In this document: one piece after another, positions 34,991 through 43,772 of the stretch | Layout of the letters: every line of letters begins with the position of its first letter | How positions within the stretch are numbered: the first letter of the stretch is position 1 | Assembly (NCBI GenBank): GCA_963775085.1 | Contig: CAVZHO010000002.1 | Span: 1 to 64,000, forward strand | DNA length: 64,000 bases | Reading direction: 5' to 3' | DNA from: JAAFIP01 sp963775085 | GTDB lineage: Bacteria; Pseudomonadota; Gammaproteobacteria; Burkholderiales; Burkholderiaceae_C | Notes under the pieces: generated by a model | The model's input: the letters and a program-made list of their open reading frames with translations, nothing else | The model's database searches: none | Told to the model about the DNA's origin: nothing | Program-made: the position numbers and the translations under genes

Positions 34991-36358
34991 TTATTCTTCC
35001 GTCATCGACATTTTGAGTTTGTCAAGAACGGGTCTAAGCAGGTAATTCATCATGGTGCGCTCGCCGGTCTTGATGAACAGTTCAACCGGCATGCCGGGTC
35101 GGATCTGCAGGTTGGCAATTTGCTTCATGCCCTCGGGAGCCACCTTGACCTTGATGTTGTAGTAGGGCTGACCACTCTTTTCCTCTACAAACCGGTCGGC
35201 CGATACCTGGGTGACGATACCGGGGATATGGGGCGTTGTGTTTTGATTGAAGGCCGTAAACATCAGCTCTACCTTGAGGTTGGGATGCACCTTGTCGATC
35301 AGATGCACGGGCAGCTGCCCGTCAACCACCAATGGGTCGTCGCTTGGAACAATGTCCATCATGCGAAAACCCGGCGCAATCACACCGCCGTGGGTAAACA
35401 CGCTCATGGCCACTACGGTGCCATCTGCGGGGGATTTGACCAGCACGTTCTCAAGATCGTAGTCCAGTCCGGTCAAACGGTTGGCCAGGCTGTCGGCTTC
35501 TTTTTGGGCCTCGGACAGCTGGGTGCGAACTTCCTTTTGGTACTCCTGCTGGCGCTGTATGCGGCGCAACTTGAACTCGGAAATCTGGCGCACGCCGCGG
35601 CCAATGTTGCTGATGTCTTCAGAAATGGCCGTTGTCAGCTGCGCATAGGTGCGCTCCAACTCCAGCAAACGGTTGCGGGGAACATAGCCCTCATTGGCTA
35701 AGTCACGGATGCCATCGAGTTGCTCTTTGAGGAATTGAAGCTGCTGCTTTTTGCCGTCACGCGATTCTTCCAGGCCTTTGTTCTGCTGGACCAAACCCGC
35801 TATATTTTCGTCCAGAGCGGACAACTCACTTTGAATGGCCGATTGCCGCGAGCTGAATAACTGCTGCTGTTGTGCCATGTTGCCGGCTAAGCGCGGGTCA
35901 TCCTTGATGCTGGCAAGTTCGGACGGAAAAACTATTGTTTTGCTACCGTCGCGCTCGGCTGTCAGCCGTGCCTGGGCGGTGCGGGCGCTGAAGTACTGAA
36001 CCCGTGCGGTTTCTGCATTGGCCTTGACCTGCACCGCATTCATGCGCACCAAAACGTCACCCACTTTTACTCTGTCACCCTCTTTGACCAGGATGCTCTC
36101 CACCGTACCACCCGTCAGGTGCTGGACGGCTTTTTTGTTGGTCGCCACGGTCACCGTGCCACTGAGCGGCACGCCTTTGTCCAACGGTGCATAGGAGGCC
36201 CAGATTAAAAACCCCCCCACCCCTGCAACAACGATCCACCAGCCCAGACGGGTATGCGACTTGGCATCAGTGTTGACTTGCTGCGGTGCAATATCGTGGG
36301 CAACGACATCGGTCGCTGCTGGTTTGTTGGCAAATATATTGCGCATACTTATCTCCAC
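34991..36358 (-). CDS. hlyD: HlyD-family periplasmic adaptor of a type I secretion system
   Basis: 455 residues from ATG at 36358; ATG at 36346 (MRNIFANKPA) is possible. One membrane anchor near residues 40-60 (GWWIVVAGVGGFLIWASYAP) is followed by a split biotinyl-lipoyl half (VTVATNKKAVQHLTGGTVES). Long coiled coils occupy about 130-290 and the second half-motif with SPADGTVVAMSVFTHGGVI comes next. The C terminus IRPGMPVELFIKTGERTMMN is typical. It bridges the ABC exporter and TolC. Operon position and domain order match PrtDEF/LapBCE-like systems. Confidence 0.93.
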   Translation of the reverse strand: MEISMRNIFANKPAATDVVAHDIAPQQVNTDAKSHTRLGWWIVVAGVGGFLIWASYAPLDKGVPLSGTVTVATNKKAVQHLTGGTVESILVKEGDRVKVGDVLVRMNAVQVKANAETARVQYFSARTAQARLTAERDGSKTIVFPSELASIKDDPRLAGNMAQQQQLFSSRQSAIQSELSALDENIAGLVQQNKGLEESRDGKKQQLQFLKEQLDGIRDLANEGYVPRNRLLELERTYAQLTTAISEDISNIGRGVRQISEFKLRRIQRQQEYQKEVRTQLSEAQKEADSLANRLTGLDYDLENVLVKSPADGTVVAMSVFTHGGVIAPGFRMMDIVPSDDPLVVDGQLPVHLIDKVHPNLKVELMFTAFNQNTTPHIPGIVTQVSADRFVEEKSGQPYYNIKVKVAPEGMKQIANLQIRPGMPVELFIKTGERTMMNYLLRPVLDKLKMSMTEE

Positions 36359-36382
36359 CCTGTTACATCTGTAGTCTTCACA

Positions 36383-38152
36383 CTATTGACCAGCGCCTGC
36401 TTGTGCGTGCTCTTGCGGTGCCGCTGCGGCGACTACGGCAGGCTTGGCCGCTTGCGCCTGCTGTTGAGCCGCTTTGGACAGGTCAGCCAACACCTGAGAG
36501 GTGGGGCCAAACATTTGGGCTACGCCATCCCGCAGCAAAAGCAGCTTGTTCGTCACGCTGATGGCGCTGGTACGGTGCGTGATCAGCACCAATGTTTTAC
36601 CGCGCTTGCGGAAATCCACAATGGCGGCAACCAGCGCCTGCTCACCCACCTCGTCCAGGTTGGAGTTGGGTTCGTCCAGTACCAGCAGGGAGGGGTCGTC
36701 GTACATCGCGCGTGCCAGTCCGATGCGTTGTTTTTGCCCGCCTGACAAGCCCGCACCGCCATCGCCTAGTACCGTGTCATAGCCCTGCGGCATGTGCAAA
36801 ATCATGTCATGCACGCCGGTGCGTTTGGCCGCCAAAATCACTTTGTCAGAGTCCACCTCGCCAAAGCGGGCGATGTTCTCTCCGATCGTGCCTGCAAACA
36901 ATTCTATGTCCTGTGGCAGATAACCAATATGCGGGCCCAATTCATCCTTGTTCCATTGGTAAAGGTCGGCACCATCCAGGCGTACCTTGCCCATGGCCGC
37001 CGGCCATACGCCTACCAGTAAGCGCGCCAAAGTGGATTTGCCGGCCCCACTGGGGCCAATAATGCCCAGCACATCACCCGCAGCAATGGAAAAACTGATG
37101 TTTTTGAGCACGGCAATGGTGGAGCCCGGCGGTGCTGCCGTAACGCTTTCTACCGAAATCTGCCCCTGGGGTTTGGGCAGGGCCATGCCCTTTTTGCGAG
37201 GTGGGTTGTTGGCGAGTAGCTCCGAGAGTCGCGCATAGGCGCTACGTGTGCCCCCCCAGGTCTTCCAGACTCCGATCAATTGCTCCACCGGGCTGAGCGT
37301 ACGGCCCATCAAGACCGAGGCCACGATCATCATCCCGCCGGTGATCTTGTTATCCAGCACCAGCAAGGCCCCCAAGCCCAGTATGAGGGACTGTAGCGAC
37401 ACGCGAAAAAATTTGGTGCAGGCACCAATGATGCCGGTCTTCTCGCTGGCCTCGGCCTGCAACCGCAGAAAACCGCCATGCAACTTGAACCACCGTGCCA
37501 TCAGATTGGGTAGCATGCCCATGGCTTCTATCACTTCGGCATTGCGCAGATTGTTGGTGGCCAGGTTGCCCGCTGAGATGGCCATGGTGTTGGCTTCCGC
37601 CAGCGGTTTCTTCGATACAACTTCGTTGGCATAGGCCAGAGCCACCAGGATCACGGTACCACCCAGGGCAAACAACCCCAACACCGGATTGAACAAAAAT
37701 ATCACCGCCAGATAGACAGGGAACCAGGGCGCATCAAAAAATGCAAACAGGGCATTGCCAGTGACAAACTGGCGGATGGTGGTCAGGTCTTGCAGCGCCT
37801 GCCCGGCATTGCCGCCTGCTTTTTTCAGATTTTGTTCAAAAGCAGCCGTATAGATGCGCTTGTTGATCTTCATATCCAGCTGCGCCCCGACCCGGATCAG
37901 TACAAAGCTGCGTACAAACTCCAATGCACTCATAAACAGATACGCACCCAGCACCATCAATGTCAGCATCAGCAAGGTGGTTTCATTGCGGCTGGCCAGT
38001 ACCCTGTCGTACACCTGCAACATATACAGAGACGGCACCAGCAGCATCATGTTGATGATGGCGCTGAAAATGCCTACGGTGCGAAACGCCCCCTTGAAAT
38101 CACTCAGCGTTTGCTCTATTTCATTTTTAGGTGATTTGAATGGTGAAATCAT
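36383..38152 (-). CDS. Type I secretion ABC transporter (permease fused to ATPase)
   Basis: 589 residues. Six transmembrane segments occupy about residues 20-310; there is no N-terminal C39 peptidase or C39-like domain, which places it with the PrtD/AprD type. The ATPase has Walker A IIGPSGAGKSTLAR, signature GGAGLSGGQKQRIGLARAMY, Walker B LLVLDEPNSNLDEVG and H-loop VLITHRT. It energises one-step export of C-terminal-signal proteins such as RTX proteases or adhesins. No RTX-repeat substrate is encoded in this window. The C-terminal tail is Ala/Gln-rich. Confidence 0.93.
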   Translation of the reverse strand: MISPFKSPKNEIEQTLSDFKGAFRTVGIFSAIINMMLLVPSLYMLQVYDRVLASRNETTLLMLTLMVLGAYLFMSALEFVRSFVLIRVGAQLDMKINKRIYTAAFEQNLKKAGGNAGQALQDLTTIRQFVTGNALFAFFDAPWFPVYLAVIFLFNPVLGLFALGGTVILVALAYANEVVSKKPLAEANTMAISAGNLATNNLRNAEVIEAMGMLPNLMARWFKLHGGFLRLQAEASEKTGIIGACTKFFRVSLQSLILGLGALLVLDNKITGGMMIVASVLMGRTLSPVEQLIGVWKTWGGTRSAYARLSELLANNPPRKKGMALPKPQGQISVESVTAAPPGSTIAVLKNISFSIAAGDVLGIIGPSGAGKSTLARLLVGVWPAAMGKVRLDGADLYQWNKDELGPHIGYLPQDIELFAGTIGENIARFGEVDSDKVILAAKRTGVHDMILHMPQGYDTVLGDGGAGLSGGQKQRIGLARAMYDDPSLLVLDEPNSNLDEVGEQALVAAIVDFRKRGKTLVLITHRTSAISVTNKLLLLRDGVAQMFGPTSQVLADLSKAAQQQAQAAKPAVVAAAAPQEHAQAGAGQ

Positions 38153-38702
38153 GTGTTTCAGGTGACTTTAGAGTGGGCTTTGCATGACCACAGCACTCAT
38201 TATGGATTAACGAATTCACACAATATACACGGACTCAGGCGGCATTGGAAATTTAATCGAACCCCTCCCCTCACTTAAGAGGGTGCGCATTCTGCTTGCT
38301 GCAACAACGCCTTGGATGGGATGGTCAGGCCGGGGTTGGCGAGGCCATCATTCTTGCAAATGCGCTACGGCCATGAGAGCTTCTCCGATGATTTTGCAAT
38401 GAATGCATGTTATTCGTCAATGTTGCTGGCTTTCAATGCCAATTCATCGTTTTGATCTTTGTCGATAGCCTCATTTGTAGGTATTTTGTAAATACCCGTT
38501 ACAAGCTACCTAATTTGTGTGGATTGACACGGGTTATTGATGTATGTCAAACTTACTCCTTAGGCAATAGACAACAATATAAACCTATTGATGCATTACA
38601 GACTTTTTGCATTGGATAGATTTTAAATGCATTATGTGTAATTTAGTGTTGGTTTGACAGTATAAAATGTATAAATAAGTGCAGTAATCAAGGAGCGTGG
38701 TA
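38153..38702. other. 550 bp A+T-rich intergenic region between the secretion operon and the two-component genes
   Basis: Divergent promoters for the secretion operon and the response regulator must lie here. It is visibly richer in A+T than its surroundings. A TTGACA at 38655 and TATAAA boxes lie near 38662-38675, but spacing is poor. No open frame in it looks real, and no repeat of the R1-R4 kinds is present. Confidence 0.5.
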
Positions 38703-39479
38703 ATGGATAACGACATAAAGCCGGTGCCGGGAGCGGATCAAAATCCGTTTCTTCGAGGAGCTTCGCCGCTTTCTACGACAGTAGCGCCTACATGGCCTGC
38801 TTATCTGTTGGGGCAGCCCACAAGACCCATCAAAGTTTTATTGGTAGACGATGATTCGCATGTACGCAATGTGATTGCCCATGAGTTGTTGTCCGATGCA
38901 CGCATACTGCTGGTTGCCCAGGGTGCGAGTTTGAAGGAGGGTAAGCGCCTCGTGGCAAACCATGACTTTGACGTGTTGCTGGTGGACTTGAATTTGGGTG
39001 ATGGGCTGGGCTTCGATCTGATTCAACTGGTCAAGGCAGCCAAGCCGATGGTAGAGGTGATAGCCATCTCCGTGATGGAGGATGAAGACCACGCATTGCG
39101 CGCCTTTGAGTTGGGGGCCACAGGTTACTATGTCAAGCACACTTGGTTTGGCAACTTTCCGGATGCCGTGTTGCAGGTAGTCAATGGAGGAGCCTCCATT
39201 TCGCCCAGTCTGGCACGTAGACTGCTTAAGAAAATGGACCACTCCCGTCCCGCTGCCCACTCCAATTCCGTGCCGCACAGCGATATTGCGCTGCTCTCTG
39301 ACCGGGAGCGGGAAATTCTTAAACTGGTGGCCACAGGTTACATCAGCAGCGAGATCAGCGATATGCTGCACATCACCATTCAGACCGTGAATACGCATAT
39401 TAAAAACACCCACCACAAGCTGCATGTGCGAACCCGCGCGCAAGCGGTGAGTTTGGCAGCCAGCAGTGGTTTGATTTGA
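38703..39479 (+). CDS. LuxR/NarL-type response regulator
   Basis: 258 residues from ATG at 38703, preceded by AAGGAG at good spacing (the GTG six bases upstream is inside this zone). The receiver has IKVLLVDDDSHVRNVI, phospho-acceptor Asp in VLLVDLNLGDGLGFD, VIAISVMEDEDHALRAFELG and YYVKH as the conserved lysine. The C-terminal helix-turn-helix is ALLSDREREILKLVATG with SSEISDMLHITIQTVNTHIK. It has a 40-residue N-terminal extension. It is followed after 15 bp by its histidine kinase and is divergent from the type I secretion operon, which it may control (inference). Confidence 0.93.
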   Translation: MDNDIKPVPGADQNPFLRGASPLSTTVAPTWPAYLLGQPTRPIKVLLVDDDSHVRNVIAHELLSDARILLVAQGASLKEGKRLVANHDFDVLLVDLNLGDGLGFDLIQLVKAAKPMVEVIAISVMEDEDHALRAFELGATGYYVKHTWFGNFPDAVLQVVNGGASISPSLARRLLKKMDHSRPAAHSNSVPHSDIALLSDREREILKLVATGYISSEISDMLHITIQTVNTHIKNTHHKLHVRTRAQAVSLAASSGLI

Positions 39480-39494
39480 TCACTTAAGGGCACG

Positions 39495-40853
39495 ATGGCC
39501 TCGTTACTTCAATGGGATGTGGCTCTCGGTGCGTTGGTGGTACTGGTGTCTCTTGGTGCCATCGTCTATGCATGGTTGAGTGAGCCATTGCATCCGCATG
39601 AGGCACTGGAAAATTCTTTTTTCCTGTTGCCATCGGGGTGCCTGCTGGCGGTGGGGCTGGGCTGGTTGGGTCAGCTAGAGGTCTTGCACTCCAGAAATGC
39701 CTATCTGTTGATGCTGGCGGCACATGGGGTGTTTGTCGCGGTGGCCCTTTTTTTGCTGGCCTGTGCTAACCTTTTGCGCACGCTGTTTGGTAAAGGAGTG
39801 ATGGCGCTTGCGGTGCTGGGCACTGTCGTTTTGGGGGGCGCGCTGTGGATGGATCAATCCCCGTCTGCGCTGGTCGCAGCGTGGGTGGTATTGAGTCTGG
39901 TTTGCGTAGTTTTTGCATGTGCCGGGCTGGTCTGGAAACTTAAAATCGACGCCAGTGCAAAATCTTTTCTGCTGGTCGCTGCCGGGCTATGGGGGCTTGG
40001 CCTCATGCTGGATGGTCTGCTGGTGCAAAGACCAGACGGGCTGGCGGTGCAGGCGGGGCACTTCTTTTATTTTGCATATCTGTTCCTGCTCTGGCAGTTG
40101 TTCACTGAGCGCGTGCAGTGGGTGCGGTCGAAGCCATTGGCAGGTCAGGCAAACGGCATGGCAAACGGCACGGTCTCCCTGGATGGTTTAAGTCAGGCTA
40201 CGGACTTGAAGTCGGTGCAGGAGAGTGTTATTTTGGCCGTTACGGAAGAGCGCCAGCGCATTGCGCAAGATATCCATGATGGTGTGGGATCGCATTTGGT
40301 GGGTTTGATCGCCAGTCTAGACCCCAAATCATCCATGCACCGGCGCATCATGATGGGGCTGGAGTGTTGTCTGCTGGACTTGAAAATGACCATCGACAGC
40401 GTGGACAACCAGGATGCCAATATTTTCGATGCGTTGGGCCGCTTGCGCTACCGTTTGCAGCCGTCATTGGACCGTGCTGGCATCAAAATGCTCTGGAAGG
40501 TAGATTTTTCAGGCCCGTTGGTGAGTATTCGACCGCAGGAGGTTACGCATCTTGTGCACATTGTGCAGGAGTGCCTGGCCAATGTCTTGCAGCACTCTGA
40601 GGCAAACAAAGTACAGTTACTGTGCCGCTATGAAGCCGAGCCTGAACCGCGCTTGCGCCTGGAGGTGCAGGATAATGGCAAGGGTATTGATAAAACCAGG
40701 TCGCATGAAGCGATTGGCAAAGGGCTTTCAGGCATGCATGCCCGCGCAAGGCAAATGGGCGTGAGCCTGCATATTGGCACCCAGCAGGGCGTAGGCACGC
40801 GGGTGCGAGTCTATTTGCCTTTGCGCACAGCCAATGCCGTTGAACAGGCATAG
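39495..40853 (+). CDS. Sensor histidine kinase, NarX/DegS-like (HisKA_3)
   Basis: 452 residues. Six or seven hydrophobic segments (about 10-205) form an integral-membrane sensor with no large periplasmic loop. The phospho-acceptor is EERQRIAQDIHDGVGSHLVG (H in DIHDGVG). N box IVQECLANVLQHSEANKV and G boxes VQDNGKGID and GKGLSGMHARARQMG form the ATPase. The only visible partner is the LuxR-type regulator immediately upstream. It overlaps the convergent BaiN-type gene by 43 nt at its 3' end. Confidence 0.9.
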   Translation: MASLLQWDVALGALVVLVSLGAIVYAWLSEPLHPHEALENSFFLLPSGCLLAVGLGWLGQLEVLHSRNAYLLMLAAHGVFVAVALFLLACANLLRTLFGKGVMALAVLGTVVLGGALWMDQSPSALVAAWVVLSLVCVVFACAGLVWKLKIDASAKSFLLVAAGLWGLGLMLDGLLVQRPDGLAVQAGHFFYFAYLFLLWQLFTERVQWVRSKPLAGQANGMANGTVSLDGLSQATDLKSVQESVILAVTEERQRIAQDIHDGVGSHLVGLIASLDPKSSMHRRIMMGLECCLLDLKMTIDSVDNQDANIFDALGRLRYRLQPSLDRAGIKMLWKVDFSGPLVSIRPQEVTHLVHIVQECLANVLQHSEANKVQLLCRYEAEPEPRLRLEVQDNGKGIDKTRSHEAIGKGLSGMHARARQMGVSLHIGTQQGVGTRVRVYLPLRTANAVEQA

Positions 40854-42079
40854 GCGCTGGCCCAGGCCCACTGAAAGTTGTAGCCCCCCAGCCAACCGGT
40901 AACGTCCACCACCTCACCGATGAAGTACAGGCCGGGGGATTTGTGGCTTTCCATGGTTTGACCATTCAACTCGCGGGTGTCTACACCGCCAGCGGTCACC
41001 TCGGCCTTTTTGTAACCTTCGCTGCCACTGGGAGTGATTAGCCAACGCTGCAGACTCTCGGCCAGCATGTTGAGCGCCTTGTCGGAGGCTTCGTTAATGG
41101 GGCGTTGCCAGGCGGCATCACGCTGCGTCCAGATGTCTGCCAGGCGGCTGGGCAACGCGCTGGACAGCTCGTTGGCGATCAGTTTGCGCGAGCGGGCTTT
41201 GCCACTGCGCAGTACCTCGGCCAATGGGAGCGTGGGGCAGAGGTTGATGCGGATGGGCGTGCCCTCCTGCCAGTAGCTGGATATCTGCAGCACGGCGGGG
41301 CCGCTTAACCCCCGGTGGGTGAACAGCAGGTCTTCGTCAAAACGACCCCTGGTTTTGCCATCCCCCGTTTCAATCTGCACAGGCAATGACAGGCCTGCCA
41401 AGGGCACAAAAGGTGCCCAATCTTGCTCGTTAAAAGTCAGTGGCACCAGGGCCGGGCGCAGCGGCACGATGCGGTGGCCAAACTGGCAGGCCAGGCGCTG
41501 GCCAAAATCTGTGGCACCAATCTTTGGAATGCTCAAACCGCCCGTCGCTACGACGACGTTACAGGCATGAATGGTCCCGTGAGTGCTATTTATTTCATAG
41601 CTACTTACGTCCATACCATGAGGACAGGATGGCGATTTGACATCCAAACGCTGCACGGATTGCACACTACAGGGTTGCCAGCGCGCAACTCCGCCCGCTG
41701 CACACTCGGCCAGCAGCATGGCGATCAAATCCTCCGCAGAGCGATCACAAAACAACTGGCCTTTGTGCTTTTCATGCCAGCCGATGCCGTGATGCTGCAT
41801 CAGCGTGAGGAAGTGTTGTGGTGTGTAGCGCGACAGGGCGCTACGGCAAAAGCGCGGGTTCTCACTGATGAAGTGCCGCTCGGGAGTCCGCACATCCAGC
41901 TCACGATTGGTAAAGTTAGCCCGCCCACCGCCCGAGATGCGGATTTTTTCGGCTACTTTGGGGGCATGGTCTATCAGCAAAACCGTTAACCCGCGTTGCC
42001 CTGCCTGCGCTGCGCAAAACAGCCCTGCCGCTCCCGCCCCAATCACCACCACATCAAAAACATGCATCGTATCTGCCAT
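40811..42079 (-). CDS. BaiN-family NAD(P)/FAD-dependent oxidoreductase (YhiN/HI0933)
   Basis: 422 residues. FAD motif VVVIGAGAAGLFCAAQAGQR, then KIRISGGGRANFTNREL (family hallmark), VVATGGLSIPKIGATDFG, and C-terminal VTAGGVDTRELNGQTMESHK with GLYFIGEVVDVTGWLGGYNF. The activity of most members is unknown. It is the second paralogue of this superfamily in the window (other at 28420). An R1 element (41583-41632) is read in frame as SCPHGMDVSSYEINS, and another R1 copy abuts the start codon and seems to provide its Shine-Dalgarno sequence. Confidence 0.9.
   Translation of the reverse strand: MADTMHVFDVVVIGAGAAGLFCAAQAGQRGLTVLLIDHAPKVAEKIRISGGGRANFTNRELDVRTPERHFISENPRFCRSALSRYTPQHFLTLMQHHGIGWHEKHKGQLFCDRSAEDLIAMLLAECAAGGVARWQPCSVQSVQRLDVKSPSCPHGMDVSSYEINSTHGTIHACNVVVATGGLSIPKIGATDFGQRLACQFGHRIVPLRPALVPLTFNEQDWAPFVPLAGLSLPVQIETGDGKTRGRFDEDLLFTHRGLSGPAVLQISSYWQEGTPIRINLCPTLPLAEVLRSGKARSRKLIANELSSALPSRLADIWTQRDAAWQRPINEASDKALNMLAESLQRWLITPSGSEGYKKAEVTAGGVDTRELNGQTMESHKSPGLYFIGEVVDVTGWLGGYNFQWAWASAYACSTALAVRKGK
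41583..41632 (-). repeat. R1 element, copy i inside the BaiN-type gene
   Basis: Gene-sense: CATCCTGTCCTCATGG, then GGACGTAAGTAGCTATGAAA, with the GCTAT/ATAGC hairpin retained. Confidence 0.8.
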
Positions 42080-42124
42080 AAGTCCCCTATTTTATGGCGC
42101 AAGGAGCTATGAAAAAGATAGCTC
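42080..42124 (+). repeat. R1 element, copy o, abutting the BaiN-type start codon
   Basis: AAGTCCCCTATTTTATGG, then GCGCAAGGAGCTATGAAAAA and GATAGC. Its complement places AGGGGA just upstream of the ATG at 42079. Confidence 0.7.
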
Positions 42125-42188
42125 ATATCAGACGCAGTTTCGCACAGCGTGCATTTCGATGAAATTTCCATCGAATACATCGGCCCTG

Positions 42189-42365
42189 TCACAGGGCTTG
42201 TTGCATAGGTAGCAGTTTGCCAGTCGCAGCGGCGGAGGGTTGTTGATGGCTCGCCGGCTGCCCATGGGCAGGCGTGGGCGCCAGCAGCATCAATACAACC
42301 GCTGCCAGAATCGCGATGAGTGTGACCAGCAAAAAATTGCGGACAGGGTGTTGGGGTGATTGCAT
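42189..42365 (-). CDS. Small single-pass membrane protein, 58 residues
   Basis: From ATG at 42365 (MQSPQHPVRNFLLVTLIAIL), preceded by GGGAG at 5 nt. One hydrophobic helix spans about residues 10-29, followed by a Gln/Ser/Pro-rich tail. A longer open frame to 42437 has no ribosome-binding site that I can see. It could be a small envelope protein or an exported peptide (possible cut after PAHG). No family recognised. Confidence 0.4.
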   Translation of the reverse strand: MQSPQHPVRNFLLVTLIAILAAVVLMLLAPTPAHGQPASHQQPSAAATGKLLPMQQAL

Positions 42366-42521
42366 GTCAGCTCCCGTCGTTGAGGCGAACTCCTCACTGG
42401 AATTGTGAAACAAACCGGCAAGCTTGTTAACTGCCAAACGCTCTGAATCAGCAGGAATATTGTGACAAAAAGTGCATGGAGCGAAGCCCCAGCACGCTGA
42501 CTTAAGCCAGATGCCTGTGGC

Positions 42522-43646
42522 CTACTCACCCTTCCAGGTAAACGGAAACTTGAACTGCTTGACGAACCCGTTGGGCACATAGTCCCCCAGTACACCGTAC
42601 TTTTCGGGCCAGATTTTGTCGCTTTTGGCGGCGCTGCCAAACAGGTAGTCCAAAAAGGCATAGTGCGCCGCGTAGTTGGTGTCCAGCGCCTCTTTGTCCT
42701 GGCTGTGGTGCCAATGGTGGAAGTTGGGCGTGACGATGATGTAGCGCAGCGGCCCCAGGCGTACGTTGACGTTGCAGTGGTTAAACACTGCCTGAAAACC
42801 CACCACGATGATGTAGGCATCAATGACTTCCTTGCTAAAGCCCAGCACGAAGATGACACCCAGGATCAAGGTGCGGGTGATCAGCAGTTCCACAATGTGC
42901 TGGCGCGAGCCGGCCATCCAGTCCATAAACTTGCTGCTGTGGTGCACTGCGTGCAAACGCCAAGCCCAAGTCTCGTGGTAGGCGCGATGCGTCCAGTATT
43001 GCACCAGGTCGGCGGCCAGGATGATGAGTAGCAGCTCCAGTACAAGGGGCAGGTTCTGAATCCATGCTTGCAGGTCACTTTTCACCGCCCAACCCAGGCC
43101 TTTGTGCACCATCAGGTTGGTGGCCAGCAGCACAAAGCCAACCACCATGTGGTTGACGATAAAGTGGTGAAAGTCGGTCTGCCACTCGGGGCGAAACACG
43201 GGCTGTTTTTTGCGGTGCGGGAAAAGCTTTTCAATAAAGATAAAAATCAGCGACGAGCCCAGCAAGTCAAGAATAAACCAGTCCAGGCCAATGTAGGGCG
43301 TGTTGTCGGCAAAGTCGCTGACGGGCACCTTGTGGCCGCCCAGGATGGCGGTGAGCGCCACCAGCAAAAATGCAGCAGCACTGAGCCAACGCGCACGACC
43401 AAAAATAATGTTCACCACACTCAGGCCGCCCGCGATGGCCAGAGACACCAGCATGATGGTTCGGATCACGTCGACGTTGTAGCTTTTGCGCAGTTGCGGC
43501 GTAGTCAGGTACTCTGGAAAATGGAAGGCCAGGACGCCTAAAAAGCACAAAATGCCCAAGCTAAGCGCAATGATGCCGCTGATCAGGCCGTGGCCGGGTT
43601 TGAGCGCGCCGTGGCTTTCGGTGAGTTGGTTGAGTTTTTCTAGCAT
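42522..43646 (-). CDS. Sterol desaturase / fatty-acid hydroxylase family membrane enzyme
   Basis: 374 residues from ATG at 43646 (MLEKLNQLTESHGALKPGHG); the frame extends to 43688 without better evidence. Several membrane helices are present. The di-iron histidine clusters of the family are clear: HRAYH, HAVHHSSKF, and FHHWHHSQDKE. Such enzymes hydroxylate or desaturate lipid-like substrates with O2; the specific substrate is unknown. It lies downstream of cobA on the same strand, with the A-rich R4 sequence between them. Confidence 0.88.
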   Translation of the reverse strand: MLEKLNQLTESHGALKPGHGLISGIIALSLGILCFLGVLAFHFPEYLTTPQLRKSYNVDVIRTIMLVSLAIAGGLSVVNIIFGRARWLSAAAFLLVALTAILGGHKVPVSDFADNTPYIGLDWFILDLLGSSLIFIFIEKLFPHRKKQPVFRPEWQTDFHHFIVNHMVVGFVLLATNLMVHKGLGWAVKSDLQAWIQNLPLVLELLLIILAADLVQYWTHRAYHETWAWRLHAVHHSSKFMDWMAGSRQHIVELLITRTLILGVIFVLGFSKEVIDAYIIVVGFQAVFNHCNVNVRLGPLRYIIVTPNFHHWHHSQDKEALDTNYAAHYAFLDYLFGSAAKSDKIWPEKYGVLGDYVPNGFVKQFKFPFTWKGE

Positions 43647-43689
43647 GTGTCCCTTTGCAATCGGTGTTGCAAGGGAGTGTATCCGCAAG

Positions 43690-43742
43690 GATTTAGGTAA
43701 CGCGAAAAGCGCGAAAACTACGCAAAAAACGCTAAAAACAAA
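43690..43742. repeat. R4 A-rich GCAAAAAACGC repeat, copy 1
   Basis: GGTAACGCGAAAAGCGCG, then AAAACTACGCAAAAAACGC, a unit also found at 48910 and 56142. It lies upstream of the desaturase gene. Confidence 0.65.
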
Positions 43743-43772
43743 TACAAAAATTAATGAGGCAGGGCTAGAAAA

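Noticed and set aside
34934..35701. 255-residue plus-strand open frame opposite hlyD
   Set aside because: Shadow of the adaptor gene; histidine-rich composition is typical of antisense frames here.
38655..38680. Sigma-70 promoter TTGACA...TATAAA before the response regulator
   Set aside because: The boxes are only about 10 bp apart; no pair with 16-18 bp spacing is convincing, so it is not listed as a promoter.
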